Program-made: the position numbers and the translations under genes
The notes under the pieces: model-generated
What the model was told of the DNA's origin: nothing
The model's database searches: none
What the model saw: only the letters and a program-made list of their open reading frames with translations
Source of the DNA: UBA6168 sp041741095
GTDB taxonomy: Bacteria > Bacteroidota > Bacteroidia > Chitinophagales > Saprospiraceae
Assembly (NCBI GenBank): GCA_041741095.1
Contig: JBGSKQ010000048.1
Span: 41,239-105,238, forward strand
Direction of reading: 5' to 3'
Length of the DNA: 64,000 nucleotides
Shown: in pieces, positions 42,000 through 50,043 of the stretch
Layout of the letters: each line of letters opens with the position of its first letter
How positions within the stretch are numbered: the stretch's first letter is position 1

Positions 42000-43871
42000 T
42001 TATTTCAAAAACTCCAGGCTCTTTTTTACAAAAGCCGTCAGATCGGCCCCTTTCAACATGCCCTGGTTCAACAAGGCCAAATCCAGCAGGTGCTTGCTGA
42101 AATCAAGGCGCTCCTCACCTTCGGGCAGTTTCAACAATTTTTCTGCGATGTAGGGGTGATTGGTATTGATCACCACATTGTACATGTCGTCGAAAGCGCC
42201 CATGCCACTGCCGCTGAAGGCCTGCATTTCCTTCATCCGGCGGATGAACTCGGGCTTGGTAATCTGCACTGGCTGGTCGTTTGGCGACATCGGCTTGAGC
42301 TGCACCGTGGCGCTGGACGATTTTTTGGCCACTCCTTCAAAGATGGTTTTCACGGTTTCCTGCTCCTTTTCGCTGAGGACGCTCTCGGTTTTTTCGTCCT
42401 TTTGTACCAGGTTGTCAACCGTGTCGGAATCCACCCGTACGAAGGTGACATTTTGCAACTTATACTCCAGGTGCTGCGCAAAGTGGTTGTCAATCACGTT
42501 GTCCAATACCAGCACGTCATAGCCCCTGTTTTTGGCAGCTTCGATGAGGCTGTGGTGCTCCACAGGATTGTGGGTATAGAGGATGATAATGCGCTTGTGT
42601 TTGTCGGTCTGGTTCGGCTCTATTTTTTTCTTATAATCTTCAATGGTGTAAACCTCGCCATCCGTGTTTTTCAACAACACAAAGTCCATGGCCCGCTCGT
42701 GGAATTTCTCGTCGGAGAGCATCCCATATTTTACAAAAACGCCCAGGTCCTGCCATTTTTCCTCATAGCTCTTGCGGTCATTTTTGAAAAGGTCGTGGAG
42801 CTTGTCGGCCACTTTTTTGGTGATATAGCCTGTGATCTTCTTCACGCTGCTATCGCTTTGCAAGTAGCTACGGCTTACGTTGAGCGGGATGTCGGGCGAA
42901 TCAATCACGCCATGCAGCAGGGTGAGGAACTCCGGCACGATCTCTTTCACCTCGTCTGTGACATAAACCTGGTTGGAATACAGGTGGATTTTGTTTTTCT
43001 GCACTTCCAGGGCGTTGTGCAGTTTAGGGAAATAAAGGATGCCCGTCAGGTTGAAAGGATAATCAATGTTCAGGTGAATCCAAAACAGCGGCGACTCGAA
43101 GGTGAAAGGGTAAAGCTCCCTGTAAAAATCTTTGTAATCTTCATCATTGAGGTCGGCAGGCTGTTTTTTCCAGGCAGGAGCCACATTGTTGATGATGTTG
43201 TCAACGGTGATTTCCTTTTCTTTCTTCTTGTCGCCTTCGCCTTCTTCAATGGTTTCTTTTTTAGTACCAAACTTGATGGGCACGGGGAGGAACTTGCAGT
43301 ATTTCGTCAGCAGTTCTTCAATGCGGTGGTTTTCAAGAAACTCTTTGTTCTCGTCGTTGATGTGCAGCACGATGTCAGTGCCACGTTGTGTTTTTTTATT
43401 GGTTTTGACTTGGTATTCCGGATTGCCTTCGCAAATCCAGGTCACGCCGGCCTCGCCTTCTTTCCACGATTTGGTGACGGCTTCCACCTTGTCGGCCACC
43501 ATGAAGGCCGAATAAAAGCCAAGGCCAAATTTGCCAATGATGTTGTGCTCGCTCTGGTATTTTTCCAAAAACTCTTGGGCAGAAGAAATGGCGATTTGGT
43601 TCAGGTATTTGCCCACCTCTTCTTCGGTCATGCCGATGCCCTTATCCCTTATAGTAAGGGTTTTCTTTTTTTCGTCAATAATGACTTCGATGGTCAGGTC
43701 ACCCAGTTCGCCTTTGAAATTGCCCCTGGAAGCCAGGGATTTCAGCTTGGTGGTAGCATCAACGGCATTAGAAATCAATTCACGAAGAAAAATTTCGTGA
43801 TCCGAGTACAAGAATTTTTTGATGATAGGGAAAATGTTCTCGGTTTGGACGGAGATATTGCCTTTTTGCAT
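42000..43871 (-). CDS. htpG: Molecular chaperone HtpG (Hsp90)
   Basis: 623 residues from the ATG at 43871 (MQKGNISVQTENIFPIIKKF); 13 upstream in-frame codons are not Hsp90-like. N-terminal ATPase signatures: LRELISNAVDATTKL, IRDKGIGMTEEEV, KFGLGFYSAFMVADKVE. Middle domain: WIHLNIDYPFNLTGILYFP and the catalytic-loop Arg in LNVSRSYLQSD. The acidic linker is near EEGEGDKKKEKEITVDN. The C-terminal domain with LLDLALLNQGMLKGADL dimerises. An ATP-dependent cytosolic chaperone. Confidence 0.97.
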   Translation of the reverse strand: MQKGNISVQTENIFPIIKKFLYSDHEIFLRELISNAVDATTKLKSLASRGNFKGELGDLTIEVIIDEKKKTLTIRDKGIGMTEEEVGKYLNQIAISSAQEFLEKYQSEHNIIGKFGLGFYSAFMVADKVEAVTKSWKEGEAGVTWICEGNPEYQVKTNKKTQRGTDIVLHINDENKEFLENHRIEELLTKYCKFLPVPIKFGTKKETIEEGEGDKKKEKEITVDNIINNVAPAWKKQPADLNDEDYKDFYRELYPFTFESPLFWIHLNIDYPFNLTGILYFPKLHNALEVQKNKIHLYSNQVYVTDEVKEIVPEFLTLLHGVIDSPDIPLNVSRSYLQSDSSVKKITGYITKKVADKLHDLFKNDRKSYEEKWQDLGVFVKYGMLSDEKFHERAMDFVLLKNTDGEVYTIEDYKKKIEPNQTDKHKRIIILYTHNPVEHHSLIEAAKNRGYDVLVLDNVIDNHFAQHLEYKLQNVTFVRVDSDTVDNLVQKDEKTESVLSEKEQETVKTIFEGVAKKSSSATVQLKPMSPNDQPVQITKPEFIRRMKEMQAFSGSGMGAFDDMYNVVINTNHPYIAEKLLKLPEGEERLDFSKHLLDLALLNQGMLKGADLTAFVKKSLEFLK

Positions 43872-44171
43872 AGTCAATCTTGTTTTTGATGGAATAATTA
43901 ATTCGGGCATTTGGCAAAAAGAATAAAAAAATCGCCAAAAAAGCTGCCCGAAACTTTCACACTGATTTCCGCCCGGTCAAAGCACATGCCAGTAGGTAAT
44001 AGCTGACAAAATGACGGTTTTTGGAGCCTTTTAATTGCCCAACATGACATGTAAATGCCATACGAAGTAATTTTTTGGTGTCACATTAACACTTTATCCG
44101 GCACAAGTAGGCACTCATTTTGCCTGTATCATTGTGCCGACAAAAATTGAAGACACAAAAACTAAAAATTA
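43872..44171. other. Intergenic region between divergent htpG and a small gene
   Basis: 300 bp carrying the presumed htpG promoter. It contains a short dyad (acatgacatgt near 44044) and an imperfect -7 box (TATCATTG near 44127) before the small gene. No CIRCE-like inverted repeat was seen upstream of htpG. Confidence 0.4.
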
Positions 44172-44465
44172 ATGACCGCTGTGCGCCCTGTACATGGAAT
44201 TCAAGTGAAGGAACACGAAATTAATTTCGTGCGGCAGATTCATGGCGTACAGGTAAAGGACATTATAACTAAGTTTTTTTACAAGGACAATCATCTGTGT
44301 TTTCACATTTTGTTGCAGGTAGAGGGCGATGAAATCGTCTTGTTCCAAGAATTCTCCGACTATGCGGAGTACAAGAAAGTTTTCGGCGATTTGCAAGCGG
44401 CAAGGATGAACGATGCAGTCATAAAAATCCCGAAAAAAAATTCTGTTCTTGGTATGGCCTCCTAA
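44172..44465 (+). CDS. Small hypothetical protein with internal HG(I/V)QVK repeat
   Basis: 97 residues. The N-terminal third holds a short tandem: VHGIQVKEHE and IHGVQVKDII, 17 residues apart. The rest (CFHILLQVEGDEIVLFQEFS, DYAEYKKVFGDLQ) reads like a small alpha-beta domain. I recognise no family. An antisense frame also exists (44169-44495), but the plus frame has the more protein-like composition and an A-rich upstream context. It stands alone before a structured RNA candidate. Confidence 0.5.
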   Translation: MTAVRPVHGIQVKEHEINFVRQIHGVQVKDIITKFFYKDNHLCFHILLQVEGDEIVLFQEFSDYAEYKKVFGDLQAARMNDAVIKIPKKNSVLGMAS

Positions 44466-44635
44466 AAAGTGGCATGGTTTTCGGAAAGTATTCAAACGTT
44501 TTGCAAAATATTATACGGGTTAATCTTCATTGTCTTTCCCTCCCATTATGTGCAGATTAGTCCAAATTTTATCCCACTTCCCGTCAACCAGAACCACTTG
44601 AATTATTGCTAATTGTTAAAGCTATTTAGGCTTTA

Positions 44636-44810
44636 TAAAGATAAGGAGAAGCCCACCCCGGCTTCGTTGTTTTGGGTGCAAAACCCTGATATTCAGGTTT
44701 CTCACTCATCGCCAAAGATGTCTTCGGGGCAGAAGTGCCTCGGGACAGTGAGTGAGACCAGTTCGTTTGGGGGGTAGAGCTGGTCTTATACTCACTTTTT
44801 TTTCTTTTAA
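44636..44810 (+). ncRNA. Candidate structured RNA of unknown class
   Basis: No protein frame fits this stretch, yet it holds a run of helices. GAAGCC/GGCTTC at 44648-44665. CCTGA/TCAGG at 44685-44697. A long hairpin at 44700-44757 (TCTCACTCA/TGAGTGAGA, then TGTC/GACA, then CGGGGCA/TGCCTCG with one G-U pair and a GAAG loop; a 10-nt bulge on the 5' side). AGACCAG/CTGGTCT at 44755-44786, whose left arm overlaps the previous helix. A terminator follows at 44815. The strand is inferred from the G-U pair and T-run. It does not match tmRNA, SRP or RNase P motifs that I know; a 6S-like RNA is possible. Confidence 0.5.
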
Positions 44811-44814
44811 AATC

Positions 44815-44853
44815 AAAAAGGGCAGCATTGAATCATCAGTGCTGCCCTTTTTT
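44815..44853. terminator. Bidirectional terminator between the RNA candidate and the MazG-like gene
   Basis: AAAAAGGGCAGCA (44815-44827) and TGCTGCCCTTTTTT (44840-44853) form a 13-bp stem with a 12-nt loop. A and T tracts on both sides serve the rightward RNA and the leftward MazG gene. Confidence 0.9.
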
Positions 44854-44876
44854 ATTGGCTAATATCCTTCTTATTT

Positions 44877-45215
44877 TCACCTCAGCTTTTCATTTCCTGC
44901 ATGGCGCTCGGCGTCCCTTTGCGTTTTCTTTTCCATATTTTTTTCAAATGCAGCCGATAAGTCCACGCCCGTTTGGTTGGCGAGGCAAATGAGCACGAAG
45001 AGCACATCGGCCATTTCGTCGGCAAGGTTGGCTTGGGCATTGGCGGCGTCTTCTGTTTTTTTAAAAGACTGCTCGCCGTAGAGCCGGGCCATCAGGCGGG
45101 CCACTTCGCCCACCTCTTCCATCAGGATGGCTGTGTTGGTTAGTTCGTTGTAGTAGCGAATGCCCACGGTTTTTATCCAGTGGTCAACGGTTTGCTGTGC
45201 TTGTTGAATCGTCAT
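44877..45215 (-). CDS. MazG-like nucleotide pyrophosphohydrolase
   Basis: 112 residues, typical of single-domain MazG-like/iMazG-type all-alpha NTP pyrophosphatases. The Mg-binding set is ILMEEVGEVARLMARLYGE (EExxE) and NLADEMADVLFVLICLANQ (ExxD). C-terminal EKNMEKKTQRDAERHAG is a family tail. It hydrolyses non-canonical or damaged NTPs to NMP and PPi. It starts 9 bp after the stop of the TrpF-like gene, so the two are probably cotranscribed. Confidence 0.9.
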   Translation of the reverse strand: MTIQQAQQTVDHWIKTVGIRYYNELTNTAILMEEVGEVARLMARLYGEQSFKKTEDAANAQANLADEMADVLFVLICLANQTGVDLSAAFEKNMEKKTQRDAERHAGNEKLR

Positions 45216-45224
45216 AATAGATTG

Positions 45225-45860
45225 TTATTCAGCAGTTTCGAGGGCGTCCAATATTTCATCCAATTCATCAAAGGATTTGACGCCGATTTTTTCTTCTTCA
45301 CCCCCTTTCAGGCTGAGGCCGTAGGGTTGGAGGCTTTTTAATAAAACATCAATAGCGTTGGGCGGGCAGTCAATGGCCAATATGATCTGGTATTTTTCAC
45401 ACAGATTTTTTATCAAATCCAAAGGGTATGGATGGCCATTTTGCAAATCCTGCCAGGTGATGGCGGCTTTTGTAAAATCCAGTAAAAAAGTGTCGCAACA
45501 AGCGGCGTATTGGTGGAAATGCCCGGTCAGTTCGTTTTGGGTAAAGCCTTCGCTGAATACCACTTCCTTGATCAAGGTGACGCCCTGCAATTTTGCCAAT
45601 TCACCCAAAGCCGCAAACATGCCTACCTGCACCGCATCGAACCATAAAATATTTTGCGCTTCCTGTATTTCCGCTGCCGTCGGGAAATCAAATTCGCCGA
45701 CGATTTTCACCCCGTCCACCCATTCCATCAGCGTTTTGGCGGCTTCTACCGAAATACCTGTGCCGAGCGGGAAGCCCAGCCACTCCACCTCCCTGGCCGC
45801 AAAATACCTCGCATCTGTTAGGTTGCTGACGCCGCTGGCTTTTACTTTTGTTTTTAACAT
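45225..45860 (-). CDS. TrpF-like (phosphoribosylanthranilate isomerase fold) protein lacking the catalytic Cys
   Basis: 211 residues from the ATG at 45860. The order of elements follows TrpF: a first strand KVKASGVSNLTDARYFAAR in place of K-I-C-G-I-T, then WLGFPLG, a central LLDFTKAAITW (Asp128 at the place of the catalytic Asp) and a phosphate-loop-like end PYGLSLKGGEEEKIGVKSFD. The catalytic Cys of TrpF (KICG) is Ser9 here and the GGTG loop after the Asp is absent. It therefore looks like a paralogue with a changed or lost isomerase activity. No trp gene is in the window. Confidence is moderate for the family and low for function. Confidence 0.65.
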   Translation of the reverse strand: MLKTKVKASGVSNLTDARYFAAREVEWLGFPLGTGISVEAAKTLMEWVDGVKIVGEFDFPTAAEIQEAQNILWFDAVQVGMFAALGELAKLQGVTLIKEVVFSEGFTQNELTGHFHQYAACCDTFLLDFTKAAITWQDLQNGHPYPLDLIKNLCEKYQIILAIDCPPNAIDVLLKSLQPYGLSLKGGEEEKIGVKSFDELDEILDALETAE

Positions 45861-45910
45861 GCCGAAATCCGTTTTATTTTCAAGCCACAAAACTACACTA
45901 CCCTACCAAC

Positions 45911-46237
45911 ATGAAAGATGAAACCTACATCGAACAGGTACATGCCGTGGTGAAAAGCATCCCGTCCGGCCGGGTGACTTCCTACGGTGCCATCGCCGAT
46001 TTCCTGGCGCTCGGCTCGGCCCGCATGGTCGGTTGGGCACTTTACAACAGCCAGTCGGGCGATGGCATACCCGCTCATCGTGTATTGAACCGCAAAGGCG
46101 AATTGAGTGGTAGGAACAATTTCCGAACACCAACCCTCATGCAGGAATTGCTGGAAAAGGAAGGGGTGGAAGTGGTGAACGACCGGGTGGTCAAGTTCGA
46201 GGAGTTGTTTTGGAATCCCTGGGATGCAGGGGAATAA
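45911..46237 (+). CDS. Alkyltransferase-like (MGMT-family, ATL) protein without active-site Cys
   Basis: 108 residues from the ATG at 45911. The DNA-binding MGMT core is clear: IPSGRVTSYGAIADFLALGS (helix-turn-helix), ARMVGWALYNSQSG and GRNNFRTPTLMQELLEKEGV. The alkyl-accepting PCHRV reads PAHRV (Ala55), so it cannot take up an alkyl group by the usual mechanism. ATL proteins with PWHRV or PAHRV bind O6-alkylguanine and recruit nucleotide excision repair. Divergent from the TrpF-like gene, 50 bp apart. Confidence 0.9.
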   Translation: MKDETYIEQVHAVVKSIPSGRVTSYGAIADFLALGSARMVGWALYNSQSGDGIPAHRVLNRKGELSGRNNFRTPTLMQELLEKEGVEVVNDRVVKFEELFWNPWDAGE

Positions 46238-46279
46238 AAAAAAACGGGCGCTGGACACGATGCCCAGCGCCCGTTTTTT
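46236..46279. terminator. Bidirectional terminator between the ATL and DUF4175 genes
   Basis: CGGGCGCTGG (46244-46253) and CCAGCGCCCG (46263-46272) form a perfect 10-bp stem, with an A-tract on the left and seven T residues on the right. Confidence 0.93.
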
Positions 46280-46291
46280 TGAAGGGGCTTT

Positions 46292-49200
46292 TTACTTCGC
46301 CCCCTTCAACGACTTATAATACTCTTCCACCAATGTCTTATAATAAGGCTTCAACGAGGGGTTCACCGTTTTGAACTGCTCGATTTCGGCCTCCCGTTTT
46401 TTGATGTATTCCTCTAATGAAGGCGGCAGTTTGCGCTCTTTTTCTTGCGCAGTTTCCGACTTGCGCTTATTGTCGTACTCCCTTTGGCGCTCTGCCTTTT
46501 CGTGTTCGAGCAGGCGGGTCAGGATGTCCTGCTGGCGCTTGAGCATCTCGTTGCTGAGGCGCTTGTTTACCAGTTCGATTTCTATCTTGTTCATTTGCTC
46601 CATGATCTCTTCCAGTTCCTTGTTGCCCTGGCCTTGTTCCTGGAGTTTTTTCTGCTTTTCTTTCAATGCCTTGCGGAGGGCTGCCTGGCGGGCGGCTATT
46701 TCGGCGAACTCCTTGCTGGATGGCTGTTGTCCGCCTTCGCCTTCTTTGCCCATGCCCTCTTTCATTTTTTTCATGCCCTCGTTAAGTTCCTTTTGGCCTT
46801 CCGACATTTTATCGCCGGGTTCCTTGCCGCTCTTGCCGTTGGGGTTGTTGCCGGGGTTGCTGCACTGCTGGCTGCCGGGCATCATGCTCGACATTTGCAT
46901 CTGCATTTGCTGCATCACCTCGCTGAGCATGAGGGCGAGGTCGTTGAGGTTTTTCATGGCCCGTTGCTGCTGCTCGCTGGCCTGGGGCTTTTGGCGCTCT
47001 TCCAGGTTGTCCAGGCTTTTGCGCATGTTGTCCTTTATCTCGCCCACTTTTTCGGTGATGAAACTTTCCATCTGAATGACCCGCTTGGCCAAGGCATAAA
47101 GGCTGTCTTCTGCCACTTTGAAATCGTCCTGGATTTTCTTTTGCGACTGCGTCAGGCCAATGTAGCGGGGCGTGTTGATCTCCACCGGCACAAAGTTGTT
47201 CATCACTTCTTCCTGTTCAAATGACAAGGTCACAATGTTTTCCAACAACTGGCGGAGGGCTTTCATGTCCATTTCCAATTGTTCCATTTCCTGGCCCTGC
47301 ATCTGGGCGGCCATGTCGCCAGCCATTTCCTTCATTTTGCCAGCGGCGCTTTTTTGCTTGCGGCTGGCCTTTTTGTTGTCCTTCTTTTGGAGGTTTTCCT
47401 TGCTGTCTTTAAGGTCTTCCTTAATATCCTCCCGTTCTTCTTTTTTCTCATCAAAATCTTTCTTGTTCTGCATCTCCTCGTTCTTCTTCTTCAGATCCTC
47501 CATTTTCTTTTCAATATCCTCAAACTGCTTGTTTATATCTTCCTGCTTTTCGCCCAGTTCCTCCTGTTTCTCTTTTTGCTTCTCGGCTGACTGTTCTTGC
47601 TTTTGCTCGTCGGCTTGCTGCGTTTCCTCGCTCAGTTTTTCCTGCTCCTCGGCCAGTTTCTCCAGCTTGTCAATGGTCTGCTGCGTTTCATATTCAAACT
47701 CCAATTGTTTGAAAAGCTCCAGCATCCTGTCGAGGTCTTTCTCTTTTTTCTCTTCGTTGGACTGCATCTCCTCCATCATTTCGAGGGCTTTGTCCTTGTT
47801 CATTTCCTGTAAAAGCTCCTCTATTTTTTGCATCAACTCCTTCATTTCATCGCTCATCACGTCTTCCATCATCTCGTCCAATTTCTCTTGTTTTTCCTGC
47901 ATTTCCTCGTTGGGCGGCGAAAATTCCTCCTGGTTTTTGCGGTTTTCTTCATTGGCCTTCATGGCCTCTTCGATTTGTTTTTCCAGTTCTTTCTGGCGTT
48001 CGAGGAGTTTTTCCAGTTCCTTGCGGGTCTGCCAGTCCATATCTTTTTGCTGCAACACCTTGTCTTGCAGCTTCTTCATGTCTTCCTGTATCTTTTTGCT
48101 CTCCTGGAGCGACTTCATCAGTTTGTCCTTGATGTCCTGGTTGTTTTCTTCCTGCATTTTTTCAAACTCCTCCACTGTCGGCATGGCATAGACCATCAGG
48201 TTGGTGCGGGCAGATTTGCTGCCGTTCACGCCGTCGTTGTCGAACACCTCAAAATAATAAGTCACTTCTTCACCGGGTTTCAGGGCCAGTTCGGCCACAT
48301 CGAAAATGTGGTTGTACTGAACAGCCTTGCCATCGGGTTTTTGAAGTTTCATCGTCTTCAGGTCGCCCTCTTTTCCGTCACGTTTTAGACGATAGTTGAA
48401 CGAAAGGCTCAACAGGCCATAATCGTCGGCGGCCTCGCCCACGAAGTAAACCAGCTTGGAGTTCAGGCTGTCCTGGAATTTTTCGGCCTTGATGGTCGGG
48501 TACAAATCTGGCACGACCGTGATGGAATAGGTCACGGAATCCGCATTCGGCAGGTCTTCGTTGGAAATGTACAAGCGATAAGTCTCATCCTTCAGCGCCC
48601 TTTTTTTATAGGTAAAAAGCTCATCGGAAAAGCGCTTCGTCTCTGTCGTTTCACCTGCATTTACAAAACGGATGGCGATGTTGTCCGTATTTTGTGCATT
48701 GAAAATCCAATCAATGTTCGTCCCAATTGGCACCACTAGGTCGCCGATGCTTTTCATTTCCTCATCCTTCCTTCCGATGTACGCCGGATAATCCAATTTC
48801 ACGTCAAAACCAGTGATGTTCGGTTTTTTCAACACCTCCAGCGTATAGTCTTTCGATTCGATGCCACTGGAAAAAAACTTGAACTCCGTGTCCTTCGCCA
48901 CATTACTGAAACGGTAAGTGAAAGTGCTGTTGTCCAATTTCGTCAGGCGGTATTGTATGTTGTCAATGTTGATAAATGCCTCGTTGGGCAGCACATTGCC
49001 CTCCACTTTCACAGTCAGCGGGTATTCGCCGTACTGCACCACCTGCAGGCTGTCTTCACCGATGATAAAATGGAAAGGTGCCGGTTTTTCAAATTCCTTG
49101 TTGTAGCTCAACAGCCTGGCCGTGCTATCTGTGATCAAACTTGGGGCGGCAAACAAGAGGATAATGAGCAGGAGCAGCGGCGGTAGCACGTAGCGCATGT

Positions 49201-49672
49201 AGCGCCTGTTTTGCGAGAGGTCAATGGCCCCTTTGAAGGGCACAGGTTTTATTTCTTCCGATTTTTGGTTGATGCTGGCCAAAATCAAATCCCGATTTTG
49301 AGCGCTGTCAGCCTGGTGGCGCAACTGCAAGATATTCAGCAGTTTATCTTTTACATCGGTAAAATGGCTGCCAATGATACCCGCCGCCTTTTCATGCGAA
49401 ATGACTTTGCCCAAACGGAAATAATGCAGCAGCGGCATGGCCACCCAAAAGAAAAGCGCAAGCGCAGAAACGCCCACAAAGGACCAAAACAACATCGTGC
49501 GCACCCCCGGTTTGAAGTAGTAGTAATATTCCAAAAAATTCAAGCCCAGGAACATCACCAGCATCAGCGCCAAGCTGAACAAACCGCCCCTGATGAGCTG
49601 GTTGACGTAATACTTTCGGATGAACTGGTCGAGCTTTTCAATCAATAACTGGTAATTATCCTTGTACGCCAT
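46292..49672 (-). CDS. DUF4175-family large membrane/coiled-coil protein
   Basis: 1126 residues. Three membrane helices occur in the first 180 residues (about 28-46, 60-82, 160-180), then a large domain with beta-sandwich character (about 185-500: YPAYIGRKDEEMKSIGDLVV, GEAADDYGLLSLSFNYRL). The second half is a long E/K/Q/M-rich coiled coil (EKQIEEAMKANEENRKNQEE, KKMEDLKKKNEEMQNKKDFD) with a Gly/Ser/Pro-rich break near 930-980 (MSSMMPGSQQCSNPGNNPNG). This matches the Bacteroidota DUF4175 proteins. Function unknown; the large charged part probably lies in the periplasm. Confidence 0.85.
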   Translation of the reverse strand: MAYKDNYQLLIEKLDQFIRKYYVNQLIRGGLFSLALMLVMFLGLNFLEYYYYFKPGVRTMLFWSFVGVSALALFFWVAMPLLHYFRLGKVISHEKAAGIIGSHFTDVKDKLLNILQLRHQADSAQNRDLILASINQKSEEIKPVPFKGAIDLSQNRRYMRYVLPPLLLLIILLFAAPSLITDSTARLLSYNKEFEKPAPFHFIIGEDSLQVVQYGEYPLTVKVEGNVLPNEAFINIDNIQYRLTKLDNSTFTYRFSNVAKDTEFKFFSSGIESKDYTLEVLKKPNITGFDVKLDYPAYIGRKDEEMKSIGDLVVPIGTNIDWIFNAQNTDNIAIRFVNAGETTETKRFSDELFTYKKRALKDETYRLYISNEDLPNADSVTYSITVVPDLYPTIKAEKFQDSLNSKLVYFVGEAADDYGLLSLSFNYRLKRDGKEGDLKTMKLQKPDGKAVQYNHIFDVAELALKPGEEVTYYFEVFDNDGVNGSKSARTNLMVYAMPTVEEFEKMQEENNQDIKDKLMKSLQESKKIQEDMKKLQDKVLQQKDMDWQTRKELEKLLERQKELEKQIEEAMKANEENRKNQEEFSPPNEEMQEKQEKLDEMMEDVMSDEMKELMQKIEELLQEMNKDKALEMMEEMQSNEEKKEKDLDRMLELFKQLEFEYETQQTIDKLEKLAEEQEKLSEETQQADEQKQEQSAEKQKEKQEELGEKQEDINKQFEDIEKKMEDLKKKNEEMQNKKDFDEKKEEREDIKEDLKDSKENLQKKDNKKASRKQKSAAGKMKEMAGDMAAQMQGQEMEQLEMDMKALRQLLENIVTLSFEQEEVMNNFVPVEINTPRYIGLTQSQKKIQDDFKVAEDSLYALAKRVIQMESFITEKVGEIKDNMRKSLDNLEERQKPQASEQQQRAMKNLNDLALMLSEVMQQMQMQMSSMMPGSQQCSNPGNNPNGKSGKEPGDKMSEGQKELNEGMKKMKEGMGKEGEGGQQPSSKEFAEIAARQAALRKALKEKQKKLQEQGQGNKELEEIMEQMNKIEIELVNKRLSNEMLKRQQDILTRLLEHEKAERQREYDNKRKSETAQEKERKLPPSLEEYIKKREAEIEQFKTVNPSLKPYYKTLVEEYYKSLKGAK

Positions 49673-50043
49673 GTGGACTTATTTTTCTTTTGGTGAAATT
49701 CTGTTAGACTAACTGGATTCGTGAGCAAATTCCTCTCCACTCCTCCACGCCGTTTTTTTATAAAATCCCTTCAAAACTAAATGAAAAAAGGCTTTTCTCA
49801 AACGCACAGCTTAGCTGCTTAGTTGCGGAAAAGGAAAATTTGACTGGGGAGATGCAAGAATAACTGCCAATGCACAATTTGGTGGGGAAATCTTACACGT
49901 TTGCCAGTTTACCTTTGTTTTCAAAGAAAAACAATTGGGACATAGGTTGCAAACAGGCCAGGATTGGAACAGGTTGTCCCGAAAAAAATAACTTTGCCCT
50001 TCCGCCCTCTTAACTTTTTACTTTGTCCTTTTTACTTCCAATT
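49673..50043. other. Intergenic region between divergent DUF4175 and purine phosphorylase genes
   Basis: 371 bp with a -7-like box TACCTTTG at 49910-49917. No repeat array, hairpin or RNA gene seen. Confidence 0.5.
49910..49917 (+). promoter_or_regulatory. Candidate -7 box TACCTTTG upstream of the phosphorylase gene
   Basis: Exact TAnnTTTG match, about 126 bp before the ATG at 50044. No -33 TTG at normal spacing. Confidence 0.35.

Noticed and set aside
41964..43889. A 641-codon open frame on the + strand, antisense to htpG
   Set aside because: It is the mirror of the strongly conserved HtpG frame. Its composition (rich in F, V, H, no domain motif) is that of an antisense shadow.
44466..44853. 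tmRNA, SRP RNA or RNase P RNA
   Set aside because: I find no CCA-like end with tRNA-like arms, no SRP tetraloop domain and no RNase P core signature; only helices and a terminator.
46445..48388. Several long plus-strand frames rich in S, F, C and L opposite the DUF4175 gene
   Set aside because: The Glu/Lys codons of the minus-strand coiled coil read as Ser, Phe and Leu on the opposite strand. The minus frame has the conserved protein.
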